Below are positions 29,276 through 38,313 of a DNA stretch of 56,585 nt, one piece after another. Origin of the DNA: an uncultured Clostridium sp. GTDB lineage: Bacteria > Bacillota > Clostridia > TANB77 > CAG-508. The notes under the pieces are model-generated. The model ran no database searches. It saw nothing but the letters and a program-made list of their open reading frames with translations, and was not told where the DNA came from. The stretch covers positions 1 to 56,585 of the forward strand of contig CAOJHH010000004.1 of NCBI GenBank assembly GCA_948436025.1. The letters run 5' to 3'. Position 1 is the first letter of the stretch. Every line of letters begins with the position of its first letter. The position numbers and the translations under genes are program-made.

Positions 29276-29414
29276 CCTTCTATCTCCTTAAAATCACAAA
29301 CAAATTTTTGTTTGTATTAATTATATCGTACTTTTGTTCTTTGTCAATAGTTTTTCTAAAAATTTTATTTTTTTCTTTAACTAGTACAATTACAAAATCC
29401 TCCTAGATTAGTAA

Positions 29415-29441
29415 AAGAGCATTCTTTTTTGAATGCTCTTT
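29415..29441 (-). terminator. Terminator of the tRNA-Glu gene
   Basis: Stem AAGAGCATTC/GAATGCTCTT six bases from the CCA end of the tRNA. Confidence 0.85.
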
Positions 29442-29446
29442 AATAT

Positions 29447-29521
29447 TGGTGACCCCTACGGGAATCGAACCCATGATTCAGCCTTGAGAGGGCTGCGTCT
29501 TAACCGCTTGACCAAGGGGCC
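29447..29521 (-). tRNA. tRNA-Glu(CTC)
   Basis: 75 bases including an encoded CCA. Acceptor GGCCCCT/AGGGGTC, D arm GGTCAAGCGGTTAAGAC, anticodon stem CAGCC/GGCTG with loop CTCTCAA (anticodon CTC), T arm TGGGTTCGATTCCCG. CTC reads GAG only; a TTC isoacceptor is expected elsewhere. Confidence 0.92.
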
Positions 29522-29547
29522 TTATTGTGTAACTGGCAAGATTTCTT

Positions 29548-29593
29548 AAGAACCTCACTCACAGGCTTTATCTGTGCAGTAGGTCAGGTTCTT
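29548..29593. repeat. Palindromic repeat, family 3
   Basis: AAGAACCT at 29548-29555 pairs with AGGTTCTT at 29586-29593, with inner stem CACAG/CTGTG. Its first 14 bases (AAGAACCTCACTCA) recur inside mutS2 at 35167-35180. It lies between the Mini-III gene and the tRNA and may help end that transcript. Confidence 0.65.
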
Positions 29594-29635
29594 GTTTTTA
29601 TTCTTTACATAGGATACCATGTTTTTTCGTTTCTG

Positions 29636-30038
29636 TCAAATGCATTTTTGTAATATTTCGTTTAATCGTTTGTTTTGTTTGGTTAAGTATAAATATCCAA
29701 TTAGTCCTTCAAAGGCGGTAGAATACATATATTCTGTGACATCCGCGTTTTTGGGTAAATGGTGATTTCCGTGTGTTTCGTGCTCTTCTTACAATGTCTT
29801 TTTCTTCTTCGGTTAAGTCTGGCATAATTTTTTCTAATATGTGTGCTTGTGCTGCTGCTTTTACATATTGAATAGCTTCTATATGTAATTTATGCGGGTT
29901 TTGTTTCGTGGTATTAACAAGATGTGTTCGTATATATAATTCATATACCGCATCCCCTACATATGCCCATACCAGTGGTGACATGAAATTTACTTCTTCT
30001 TTTCCTTTTGTTAACATATTTTCAAATATGGTTTCCAT
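29636..30038 (-). CDS. mrnC: Mini-ribonuclease III, one CGGA site
   Basis: Dimeric RNase III-like enzyme without dsRBD that matures 23S rRNA. 133 residues read across CGGA at 29768-29771 (Gly90). In triplets the product stops at residue 109 with an unrelated tail. The first part has the catalytic YVGDAVYELYIRTHL (Asp and Glu) and AAAQAHILEKI; the join reads RRARNT-G-NHHLPKNADVTEYMYSTAFEGLIGYLYL, matching the family PKNxDVxxYRxSTAFEALIGYL with its second catalytic Glu. Only the shifted frame contains that second half, so the enzyme needs recoding to be active. It lies nine bases after rbgA and is probably cotranscribed. Confidence 0.95.
29768..29771 (-). other. CGGA recoding site (Gly90, Mini-III)
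   Basis: AAC ACA CGG AAA in triplets; AAC ACA CGGA AAT CAC CAT in +1 gives NT-G-NHHLPKNAD. Confidence 0.95.
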
Positions 30039-30047
30039 ATATTCTCC

Positions 30048-30956
30048 TTATTTTACTGTTTCTATGGTAATTCTTCCCATTTTTCCGGTTCGAAAATCGT
30101 CGATGATGATACCTGCTACTCTTTCTTCATCAATATAACCTCCAGAAAGAATTGCTCCTCTTTTTTTTGCAATTCTGGTTATGATTTCGGCTACCTGTTC
30201 ATTCGGATTTTCGATTGTTTTAGTTATTGTTTCTAATTCTTCTTTTGTTATTTTGTATCTTTCTAATAGTCGTTCTTCTTTGTTTTGTATGAACCATTTT
30301 ACTAAATAAAAAGCCATTTGTGTTTTTTCTAATATTTCGTCTTTAATGGTACCAGTTACGGATAAATGCAAGCCTACTGTTTCGGATTCAAATTTTGGCC
30401 ATAAAATACCCGGAGTATCTAATAATTCAATTTCATTCGATACACGAATCCACTGTTTTTGTTTGGTAAACCCTGGTTTGTTTCCAACGCCAGCCGATGT
30501 CTTTTTTGCCATTCGATTAATCAAAGAAGATTTTCCTACATTGGGAATTCCTAAAATCATCATACGAACCGATTTCCCTACTCTTCCTTTTTGAATGCTT
30601 TTACTTACCTCTTCTTTTGCCATTTCTTTTATGGTACGAATTAATTCTTGCACTCCTACACCCGAATTAGAGTCTGTCAAAACCGCTTTTATCCCTTTAT
30701 TTTCAAAATCCTTCACCCATTTTTGGTTTTCTTTTTCCTCTGCCAAATCACATTTATTTAGTACAACGATTTTCTTCTTACTGCCTACAATTTCCTTAAT
30801 ATCTGGATTTTGACTAGAAACTGGAATACGAGCATCCAACAACTCTAATACAATATCAACTAGCTTCAAATCTTCTAAAATCTGCCTTTTGGTTTTTACC
30901 ATATGCCCCGGATACCAGTTGATGGCAACTTTAGAAATTTCCTTTCTATTATTCAT
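30048..30956 (-). CDS. rbgA: Ribosome biogenesis GTPase RbgA (YlqF)
   Basis: Circularly permuted GTPase needed for 50S assembly, 302 residues. G4 comes first (VLNKCDLAE, residue 65), then G1 (LGIPNVGKSSLINRM, residue 135) and G3 (LDTPGILWP, residue 190), followed by the ANTAR-like helical C-terminus. N-terminal IWYPGHM-type start (INWYPGHMVKTKRQI) is present. Upstream of mrnC on the same strand. No in-frame CGG. Confidence 0.96.
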   Translation of the reverse strand: MNNRKEISKVAINWYPGHMVKTKRQILEDLKLVDIVLELLDARIPVSSQNPDIKEIVGSKKKIVVLNKCDLAEEKENQKWVKDFENKGIKAVLTDSNSGVGVQELIRTIKEMAKEEVSKSIQKGRVGKSVRMMILGIPNVGKSSLINRMAKKTSAGVGNKPGFTKQKQWIRVSNEIELLDTPGILWPKFESETVGLHLSVTGTIKDEILEKTQMAFYLVKWFIQNKEERLLERYKITKEELETITKTIENPNEQVAEIITRIAKKRGAILSGGYIDEERVAGIIIDDFRTGKMGRITIETVK

Positions 30957-31011
30957 TTATATCCCTTCCTAATCATACTTTATATCATTTTCCCTATCTC
31001 TTCACTTTGTT

Positions 31012-31485
31012 CTAATAATTACGATATTCGTTTTGGTCTGCTCTTTCATCTAGTTTACGGTCGTATTCTTCATTTTTGTAAAACCAATCTGTTTTTTTGT
31101 CTACTGGGTGATTGGTTCTGTTTTTATCCATTAGCATATTAAAGAATACCACAATTGGTAATACCACTCCAATAAAGGATGCAAATGCGTTTGAGTAATC
31201 CGTTAGTGTAGTAGAACCTGCCATAATTCCTGTTATAATTTGGTATAAGTGGGTTCCAAAATAGCTGCCATATGCAATTAAATAGATAATCGTTCCAAAT
31301 AGATTTCTTTTTGCTACAAATGCAATGGCAAGTAACGTAACAAATAATACGATAATTTCCATGTTCATGTTCATTGCTGTAAAACCAATTTCTACTCCTA
31401 TACTTGTTGTAAATGCTACCACTAATCGAAATACCCAAAACATTACCATAAAGCTTAATAATAAATAACTAGTTAAACTTCTCAT
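31012..31485 (-). CDS. Small integral membrane protein
   Basis: Unrecognised 157-residue protein with four hydrophobic helices (about 5-25, 42-60, 64-85, 100-118) and a charged cytoplasmic tail rich in Asp, Lys, Tyr and Asn. GGGAGGAT precedes the ATG. A widespread Clostridia type of unknown role; an origin as a transporter or quality-control subunit is speculative. The 288-base gap on its upstream side (31486-31773) holds the divergent promoters for it and the sortase and no further gene. Confidence 0.7.
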   Translation of the reverse strand: MRSLTSYLLLSFMVMFWVFRLVVAFTTSIGVEIGFTAMNMNMEIIVLFVTLLAIAFVAKRNLFGTIIYLIAYGSYFGTHLYQIITGIMAGSTTLTDYSNAFASFIGVVLPIVVFFNMLMDKNRTNHPVDKKTDWFYKNEEYDRKLDERADQNEYRNY

Positions 31486-31773
31486 CTTCTGTATCCTCCC
31501 AAATAATTTTAAAATTACCTTTTACATCTTTACTTCTCTTTTAAGGCATACCTATTTTATCACACTATCGCTCTTTTCGCAAATGCCTATTTTATTTTTT
31601 CACTTTTGCCTACTAAACCTTTGCCTCCATCCTTCTTTCATTGTACCTTTACTACTTTATTGTCAGTTTTAGAAAAATATTTCTTTTATCACTTTCTTTT
31701 GATTTTTATAAATATTTTTTGCTTTTTATGAAAAAATATAACATAACAATTCTAATTTTGGGAGGAAGAAGCA

Positions 31774-32459
31774 TTGAATCAAATTTTGTCTTCAAATGAA
31801 AATGGAAATTTACCTTCTTCACCATCAAGTCATAAAAATCATTCTCGTTTTTTCAAATTTCAATTTGTTTTTTGCTTGATCGGTGCCATTCTTTCTTGTG
31901 GCTATTATGTGTATTTGCAATATGATAAAAATAAACACGAAGCACTCTCTTACGAAATATTAAATCGTACCAATATTACTAGTTTATACGAAAATACCGA
32001 GTCAAATTATTCTAGTGCACGTGTAGCAAATAATAATATTTACGAAACGAACGGAACTGGTTTTTCCATTGTTGGTATTATTGAAATTAAAATCATTGGT
32101 GTTCATTATCCGATTATCAATGAATTTCGTTATGATTTATTAAAAATTGCTCCTTGCAAATTTTTTGGTCCTAACCCTAATGAAATACGGTAATTTTTGC
32201 ATTGCTGGCCATAATTATAATAACTACCAATTTTTTAGTCGCTTAAAAAAATTAAATATAGGAGATGTGATTGATATTTATGATTTAAAGCGGAGGAAAA
32301 ATCTCTTATGAAGTATATGATAGCTTTGAAACTGACTATGATGATTTATCTTGCACAAGCCAAAATACCGAAGGAAAGCGAGAAATCACCTTAGTGACTT
32401 GTAATAATATAAAAAATAAAAGAAGAGTGATAAAAGCACGTCAAAAGCCTCTACTATAA
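31774..32459 (+). CDS. Sortase (class D-like), two recoding sites (CGGT, CGGA)
   Basis: Membrane transpeptidase that cleaves LPxTG-like signals and attaches proteins to the wall. 227 residues across CGGT at 32188 (Gly139) and CGGA at 32291 (Gly173). In triplets it ends at residue 139 with TAA right after CGG, before any catalytic residue. With recoding it reads FGPNPNEI-G-NFCIAGHNYNNYQFF (catalytic His, conserved Gly), IGDVIDIYDLK-G-GKISYEVYD, and EITLVTCNN with the catalytic Cys, then RRVIKA with the catalytic Arg. N-terminal helix at residues 28-48. The start is a TTG after GGGAGGAAG. An LPQTG protein is encoded convergently next to it. Both joins recover standard sortase sequence. Confidence 0.95.
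32188..32191 (+). other. CGGT recoding site (Gly139, sortase)
   Basis: GAA ATA CGG TAA in triplets, an immediate stop; GAA ATA CGGT AAT TTT TGC in +1 gives EI-G-NFC. Confidence 0.96.
32291..32294 (+). other. CGGA recoding site (Gly173, sortase)
   Basis: TTA AAG CGG AGG in the frame reached after the first site; TTA AAG CGGA GGA AAA ATC in +1 leads to the catalytic TLVTC. Two recoding events are needed in series. Confidence 0.96.
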
Positions 32460-32514
32460 GAAATAAATTCATAGTTATTCTTTCTTTTAACCATTACGAT
32501 AATCTACGACAAAA

Positions 32515-32536
32515 AGGATAAGCTTTTGCTTATCCT
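32515..32536 (-). terminator. Terminator after the LPQTG gene
   Basis: Stem AGGATAAGC/GCTTATCCT with a T-run on the minus strand; faces the sortase gene end, so it may serve both. Confidence 0.75.
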
Positions 32537-32559
32537 CCCAATTTCTTATTTACTTTCCA

Positions 32560-32889
32560 TTAGATATTTTTGTAATCACTAGTTTTTTTATAAGCATATA
32601 CTGCTGAAATAGCAAGTACTGCAATTACCGCAATAACAGCATAATCATCTGCACCAGTTTGTGGTAAATTAGTAGTATTGTTATATGTGCTTGCTGTATT
32701 GGTTTGAATTTGTTGTGGAACATTAATTGTTGTATCATTACCTAATGTATTATTGGTATCAATTTCATTTCCTCCAACTGTTGTAGTTTCTGGTGTAATT
32801 GTAATTGTGTCTCCTGTTGCAAATACAACGGTTGCTCCTAATAAGATTACTACTAACATTACTAAACATACTCTTTTTAAATTTGTCAT
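32560..32889 (-). CDS. Sortase-anchored small surface protein (LPQTG)
   Basis: 109-residue precursor. Signal peptide at residues 7-26 (VCLVMLVVILLGATVVFA), a mature region of only about 45 residues rich in Thr and Asn, then the sorting signal NLPQTGADDY with a hydrophobic helix (VIAVIAVLAISAVYAY) and a basic tail. It is the likely substrate of the neighbouring sortase. The mature part is too short for a domain and may be a spacer or pilus-tip-like peptide. Confidence 0.88.
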   Translation of the reverse strand: MTNLKRVCLVMLVVILLGATVVFATGDTITITPETTTVGGNEIDTNNTLGNDTTINVPQQIQTNTASTYNNTTNLPQTGADDYAVIAVIAVLAISAVYAYKKTSDYKNI

Positions 32890-33061
32890 ATGAATTCCCT
32901 CACTTCTAAATATTTTAATATTATTATTCTTAATCTATTAATATTTATACTACATATTTTTTCTAATTGCAAGTGTTTTTTTTATTTTTTGTAAAATGTA
33001 TTTAATTTGTAATATTTCCGTAGTATAATAGTAATATTCTTACAAGAAAGGATTTTTTATC

Positions 33062-35499
33062 ATGAATTTGAAATATATTGAAAAATTGGAATATTCTACT
33101 ATTTTGGACAAACTTTCTAGTTTCTGTCTTACCGATTATGGAAAAGATTTGTGCCATTCTTTAATACCAAATTCCAATAAGCAAGAGGTTTCAAACTTAT
33201 TAGAGGAAACTTCGGAGGCGGTTCGTTTATTATCGGAAAAGGAGCCTTCTTTTGGAACTGTAAAAAAGGTGGATTATTCCTTAAAAATATTAGATAGCAA
33301 TGGTGTTTTAACTTTGGAAATGATTTTACAATTAACACAAATTTTTAAAACAAGCGCTGTTTTAAAAGATTACTTTTATACAGACCACGATGTTTCGTGT
33401 TTCCCATTTTGTGAAACTTATTTTTCAAAGTTGTATCACAATCCTTCTATTATAAAATCAGTAGAACATGCCATTATCGATGAAAATACTATTTCCGATG
33501 CGGCTTCTTCAAAACTTTCTTCTCTTCGTAAGGAAATGAAAAAAATAGAAGATGAAATTAAAGAAAAGTTAAACCATTTTCTACACTCTTCTAGTTATTC
33601 AAAATATATACAAGAAAGTATTATTACTATACGAAACAATCGCTATGTTATCCCTGTAAAAGAAGAATATCGAAGTTTTGTAAAGGGATTTCTTCATGAT
33701 ATTTCTACTAGTGGTTCTACGGTATTTATTGAACCGATGGCAGTTTTTGAATTAAACAATAAACTACATGTTTTGCAATTAGAAGAAACCATAGAAATAG
33801 AACATATTTTGCAACAATTGTCCTTGCAATTTTTACCTTATACCGCACAATTACAAGAAGATTACGATACCATTGGTCACATAGACTTTATTTTTGCCAA
33901 AGCAAAATATGCCCTTTTTTTACATGCCACAAAACCTAATATTAATGAGGATAAATGTATTTCTTTGGTGGAGGCTCGTCATCCGCTTATTGCAAAAGAA
34001 ACTATGGTACCTCTTACCATTGAACTTGGTAAAACCTATTCTTCTCTTATTATTACTGGTCCTAATACTGGTGGAAAAACCGTTAGTTTGAAAACAACTG
34101 GTTTACTTTGTCTAATGGCTTGTAGCGGTCTTTTTATTCCTGCAAAAGAGGAAAGTAGTATTTATGTGTTTGACCAATATTTTGCAGATATTGGAGATGA
34201 ACAAAGTATTGTAGAATCGCTTAGTACGTTTTCTTCTCATATGAGCCATATTGTGCATATTTTAGAAGAATCCACTTCTGAAAGTTTGGTATTATTAGAT
34301 GAACTTGGCTCCGGTACAGACCCTATTGAGGGAAGCAGTTTAGCGATTAGCATTTTAGAAACACTGTCTAAGCATCATACTCTTTGTATTTCTACTTCGC
34401 ATTATACGGAACTTAAAAATTATGCTCTTGTAACCGATGGGTTTGAAAATGCTAGTGTACGGGTTTGATTTTGAAAGTTTAAAACCAACCTATCAACTAC
34501 TTATTGGCATTCCTGGTAGAAGTAATGCTTTTGCAATTAGTAAAAAATTAGGCTTATCTTCTTCTATTATTAAAAGAGCGGAAAGTCTTTTACAAGATGA
34601 CCAAATTCATGTAGAAGAACTTCTAAAAAATATTTATGATGATAAATTATGGATTGAGCAAGAAAAGCAAGAAATCGAAAAGAATTCCAATCAAATTACT
34701 TTGCTTCGCAAATCTTTAGAAGAAAAGCAACGACGTTTTGATGAAAAACGGTTCTGATATTTTAGAAAAAGCAAAACAAGAAGCAAGAAAAATTTTGCTT
34801 AATGCCAAAGAGGAAGCTAGTTTTTGCATTTCACAAATGAATGAACTTTCGAAAAATGCAACTATGAATTCAGTAAAAGAATTAAACTCTATTCGAAATC
34901 GATTAAATGCGTCTTTAAAAGAAACCTCTTCTACTATTATTGCTAATGAGGAAAAGCAAAATGGTGTGTTAGAAACGGATTTAAAAATTGGTACTAAGGT
35001 TTTTATTTCGTATTTAGGGCAAGAAGGTATTGTAATGAGTCTACCAAATAAGTCTCATCAAGTGCAAGTTCAAATTGGCAGTATGAAAATGCAAATTCCT
35101 GTAATACGTATTTCTAACATCATTGATACGAATTCTACCCCTTCTTCAAATGGTGCTACCAATTATAAGAACCTCACTCAACAACACAAACAAAGCTCAT
35201 GGGAGGATCCCCGAGAACCTTGTTGTTTACACAATAAATCCAATAAACGAAAAACTGTTACAACAGAAATTAATGTGATTGGGTATCATGTAGATGAAGC
35301 TACTTTTGTGATTGATAAGTATTTAGACGATTGTGCTCTTGCGAAGTTAAGTCCAGTTCGCATTGTGCATGGAAAAGGAACAGGTGCTTTAAGGAAGGGC
35401 ATTCATGAGTTTCTAAAGACGAATTCTCATGTGAAAAGTTTTCGCCTTGGCACTTTTGGCGAAGGCGAAATGGGTGTTACAGTTGTGGAATTGAAATGA
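33062..35499 (+). CDS. mutS2: Endonuclease MutS2, two recoding sites (CGGG, CGGT)
   Basis: MutS2, 811 residues, which binds collided ribosomes or branched DNA and carries an Smr nuclease domain. Read across CGGG at 34460 (Gly467) and CGGT at 34749 (Gly563). The first part has Walker A ITGPNTGGKTVSLK and Walker B LVLLDELGSGTDP. In triplets it stops two codons after the first CGG. The joins read [27 protein letters not shown], then RRFDEK-G-SDILEKAKQEARK within the coiled coil. The third part ends with Smr: GYHVDEATFVIDKYLDD and IVHGKGTGALRKGIH. Linker residues about 700-730 carry a family-3 repeat fragment. Length fits the family (about 780-800). Confidence 0.94.
34460..34463 (+). other. CGGG recoding site (Gly467, MutS2)
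   Basis: AGT GTA CGG GTT TGA in triplets; AGT GTA CGGG TTT GAT TTT in +1. The family often has Glu here, so the residue identity is less certain than the frame. Confidence 0.9.
34749..34752 (+). other. CGGT recoding site (Gly563, MutS2)
   Basis: GAA AAA CGG TTC TGA in triplets; GAA AAA CGGT TCT GAT ATT in +1. It lies in a variable coiled coil, so the frame is clear but the residue is not constrained. Confidence 0.9.
35167..35226 (+). repeat. Family-3 repeat fragment inside the mutS2 linker
   Basis: AAGAACCTCACTCA as at 29548, followed by AACAAC and later GAGAACCTTGTTGTT, able to fold back on itself. Translated as a linker just before the Smr domain. Confidence 0.45.
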
Positions 35500-35517
35500 A
35501 ATATCTATATTTTTAAT

Positions 35518-35543
35518 AAAGAGCAGACTGTATCTGCTCTTTT
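35518..35543. terminator. Convergent terminator, mutS2 and GT4 genes
   Basis: Stem AAAGAGCAGA/TCTGCTCTTT with loop CTGTA and T-runs on both sides. Confidence 0.9.
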
Positions 35544-35558
35544 TCTAAATATTCTTTT

Positions 35559-36857
35559 CTATGCATAAGCTTGTCTTTTTCGAAATGCTAATAAATTGGT
35601 AATTTCCGTTTGTGTATTTTTTGCTCTTTTGGTTTTAGCCGCTTTTTCTTGTTGTATTTGACGTGCTTGTCGTTCTGCCATTGTTTGGCAAATTGCTTTT
35701 TGATAAGTAAAATGGGTATCTTGCGCAATTTTAGCCCAGTTATACTCATTTTTCACCATGTTTTTCGCATTTTTTACCACATTGGCTGATAATTGAGGAT
35801 TATATAATAATGCTAAAATAGAATCCGCAATCGAATTTGGATTTCCAGCATAACTTTTCATTCCATTTTCTCCATGATTTATTATTTCATTTAGTCCTCC
35901 AATATCTGATACAACAACTGGAGTTCCAGAAAGCATTGCTTCTAGAGCTACAATACCAAATGGTTCATATGTACTTGGAAATACCGATATATCTGCACAT
36001 TTGTACATTTTACACACTTGCTTTGCATCCATATAACCTGTAAAATACACTTTATTACTAATTCCCATTGCATTTACTTGTGCTTTTAATTCCTCTGCCA
36101 TGCCACCTTTTCCTGCAATCACAAGTTTGGCATCATGATACCCTGCCAAAATTTTAGGCATCGCAGATACTAAGTATTGTACTCCTTTTTCATATACAAG
36201 TCTTCCCATAAATAGAATTATTTTTTCATTATCTGCTGCATATTGCCTTCTAAAATCATAATCTCTTTCTACACCACTAAACATGTTGATATTAATTCCA
36301 TTTGGTACAACATTAATTTTCTCAAAGGGAAGTCCAAATTGACCTTGTAATTCTCGTTTCATATAATTACTATTAACAATAACTTCTGTTGCTTCATAAG
36401 TTAGCATCCATTCAGTATCATTAATATAACGTTGTGTTTCGTCATGAATACCAGAATTTCTACCACTTTCTGTTGCATGAATCGTTGCTACAATTGGAAT
36501 ATCATATGAATTTTTTAAGGTTTTAGCCGCATATGCCACAAGCCAATCATGAGCATGAATGACATCAAATTTACCTTCTTTTGCCATAATTTCATTTGCT
36601 TTTGCTATCATATTAAAATTCATTTGCATAATCCAATCAATAAAATTGTTAGGATGAATCATATAATTATCAATTCGATGAACTTTAACACCTTTATCAT
36701 CTTCATAATAAGGTGCATTTCCTTCTCGATAAGTCACAACGGTTACTTCGTGCCCATCTTTTATTAATCTTTTTGATAAGTCATTTACAACTCTTGCAAT
36801 TCCTCCTACAATTCTTGGTGGATACTCCCATGTTAGCATTAAAATTTTCATTGGCAT
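35559..36857 (-). CDS. Family 4 glycosyltransferase (glycogen synthase-like)
   Basis: GT-B glycosyltransferase of 432 residues. N-terminus KILMLTWEYPPRIVGGIARVV with the GG loop, VIHAHDWLVAYAAKTL, and in the second domain the donor site VVPNGININMF, ILFMGRLVYEKG and PSTYEPFGIVALEAM with the ExxGxxxxE pattern. Related to GlgA- and MggA/GumH-type transferases; acceptor unknown. The C-terminal 55 residues are a basic Gln/Ala/Arg helix, not part of the fold. ATG after AGGAAGGGG. Intact. Confidence 0.9.
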   Translation of the reverse strand: MPMKILMLTWEYPPRIVGGIARVVNDLSKRLIKDGHEVTVVTYREGNAPYYEDDKGVKVHRIDNYMIHPNNFIDWIMQMNFNMIAKANEIMAKEGKFDVIHAHDWLVAYAAKTLKNSYDIPIVATIHATESGRNSGIHDETQRYINDTEWMLTYEATEVIVNSNYMKRELQGQFGLPFEKINVVPNGININMFSGVERDYDFRRQYAADNEKIILFMGRLVYEKGVQYLVSAMPKILAGYHDAKLVIAGKGGMAEELKAQVNAMGISNKVYFTGYMDAKQVCKMYKCADISVFPSTYEPFGIVALEAMLSGTPVVVSDIGGLNEIINHGENGMKSYAGNPNSIADSILALLYNPQLSANVVKNAKNMVKNEYNWAKIAQDTHFTYQKAICQTMAERQARQIQQEKAAKTKRAKNTQTEITNLLAFRKRQAYA

Positions 36858-36951
36858 TTACGCCCCTTCCTAACAATTTTCTTTTGTTTTTTACAACTAT
36901 GTTCATTTTATACAATTTTTTGACAAATGTAAATATATTTTGCAAAAAGTT

Positions 36952-37539
36952 TTAATTTTCTTTTTGTTTTAATCTTGTAGATACAACAATTAGATATGCT
37001 AATACTGACCCAGTTGTTGCTGTTATTAGTTGTGTTAGTCCCATTGATACATTTAAGGTTTGTTTTACCATGTCTGGTACTGGCATTGCGTTTACCATGA
37101 TCATAAAACCAGAATAAATTATGGCTACTTTTGCCATAATTGCGATACTTGCACAAAAAGGATATTTCCATTTTTTATTTACATATAGCAACTTATAAAA
37201 CAAAATAAGTGCAAAATTTCCTATCCATATTGCTGGAATCATGGTCTTACTATATAATGTCATCCCTCCAAATAATAATCCTCCTAATATCGTAGAAATA
37301 GATGGTAAAGTTGCAATTGCAATTGTCTTTATTGTTCCTTTTGTATACAATGCGGTTAAAATAAGTGACATATTAACAACACTTCCCACTATTATTTGTT
37401 GATACTTTCCTAATGGGATTATTTTGACCAAAAAAGTTGGCACTACAAATGCACCAATAGTAATTAATAAAGTAATTACTACATTCGTTACCTTATTTAC
37501 CTCCACTAATTGTTCTTTCATCAATTTCGTCATTCTCAT
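36952..37539 (-). CDS. Integral membrane protein (ECF substrate-binding-like)
   Basis: 195-residue protein with five or six hydrophobic helices; the loop TLPSISTILGGLLFGGMTLYSKTMIPAIWIGN resembles S components of ECF vitamin transporters in spacing, but no ligand signature is visible. ATG 37539 is used here; an in-frame TTG is directly upstream. Minus strand, about 95 bases upstream of the GT4 gene. Confidence 0.55.
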   Translation of the reverse strand: MRMTKLMKEQLVEVNKVTNVVITLLITIGAFVVPTFLVKIIPLGKYQQIIVGSVVNMSLILTALYTKGTIKTIAIATLPSISTILGGLLFGGMTLYSKTMIPAIWIGNFALILFYKLLYVNKKWKYPFCASIAIMAKVAIIYSGFMIMVNAMPVPDMVKQTLNVSMGLTQLITATTGSVLAYLIVVSTRLKQKEN

Positions 37540-37815
37540 CAAATCCTTTCTTTCTAATCATTTTTAAACCGTCTCTTCGTCTAACAAAATTAGTATAACA
37601 TAACTGTAATTAATTTAATAGTATTTTTATAGAAAAAATATTACTTCCTAACTATCTCTTCTTTTTAGCATTTTATGTAAATTATGATAAATTGCAGAAG
37701 AAATGCAAATTTTCATAAAAGCTTTACTTTTAGTTCTGTTTATGGTATACTTAGCCTAATAGTATAAGTGCTATTGTTTAAAATCTATTAATATCTTATT
37801 AGGAGGTACTTATTT

Positions 37816-37881
37816 ATGGAATGGCGGAAAATTAATGTGAAGCCTAGCAACAAAAGTGGTAAAAGAGGACATTATATCTAA
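37816..37881 (+). CDS. Possible 21-residue peptide with an in-frame CGG
   Basis: ATG after TAGGAGG (nine-base spacing) opens MEWRKINVKPSNKSGKRGHYI, basic and Lys/Ser-rich. Codon 4 is CGG at 37825 (TGG CGG AAA). Read as a four-base codon the product would be MEWGKLM. A terminator follows at 37921. The strong ribosome site and terminator suggest a real transcript; coding is uncertain. The 270 bases upstream hold only promoter-like TATACT and TATAAG motifs. Confidence 0.4.
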   Translation: MEWRKINVKPSNKSGKRGHYI

Positions 37882-37920
37882 TAATGGATTTTAACTTTAC
37901 ACTAATTTTTATTTTGGAAA

Positions 37921-37961
37921 ACACAAAGAGGGTGCCCTAAAATAGGACAGCCTCTTTGTGT
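37921..37961. terminator. Strong bidirectional terminator
   Basis: Stem ACACAAAGAGG/CCTCTTTGTGT with an inner stem, between two tiny converging genes. Confidence 0.85.
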
Positions 37962-37985
37962 AAAATCATTACCATACTGTGTCTT

Positions 37986-38114
37986 TTAATTGTCCCCACT
38001 CATAATGGCCCTTATCACAAGGACCAAAAATCCCAAGATAGCTGTAGCAACGGCTAATCCAGTATTTCCTCTAAAGGCTGCTACTAAGCTAACAATCCAT
38101 AACATAGTAACCAT
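37986..38114 (-). CDS. Small hydrophobic membrane protein, 42 aa
   Basis: ATG 38114 after CGGAGG. MVTMLWIVSLVAAF, a short basic break (RGN), then a second helix GLAVATAILGFLVLVIRAIM and a polar end. Two-helix hairpin. Could be a type I toxin-like or stress peptide; no family recognised. Confidence 0.55.
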   Translation of the reverse strand: MVTMLWIVSLVAAFRGNTGLAVATAILGFLVLVIRAIMSGDN

Positions 38115-38313
38115 CTTTCTACCTCCGCATAGTATGCATGTTTATATGTACCAATTAATTGTATCATAAATTATGTAAATAGTCAATAAATTGTTGACAA
38201 TAAATATAGAATATTTTAATTTTTTACATTTTATGTGAATTGTAGTATACTAAATCTATAAGAACTTTATTAACCCAACAGTCATAGTGACTGTATCATC
38301 TAGGAGGTCTTCA

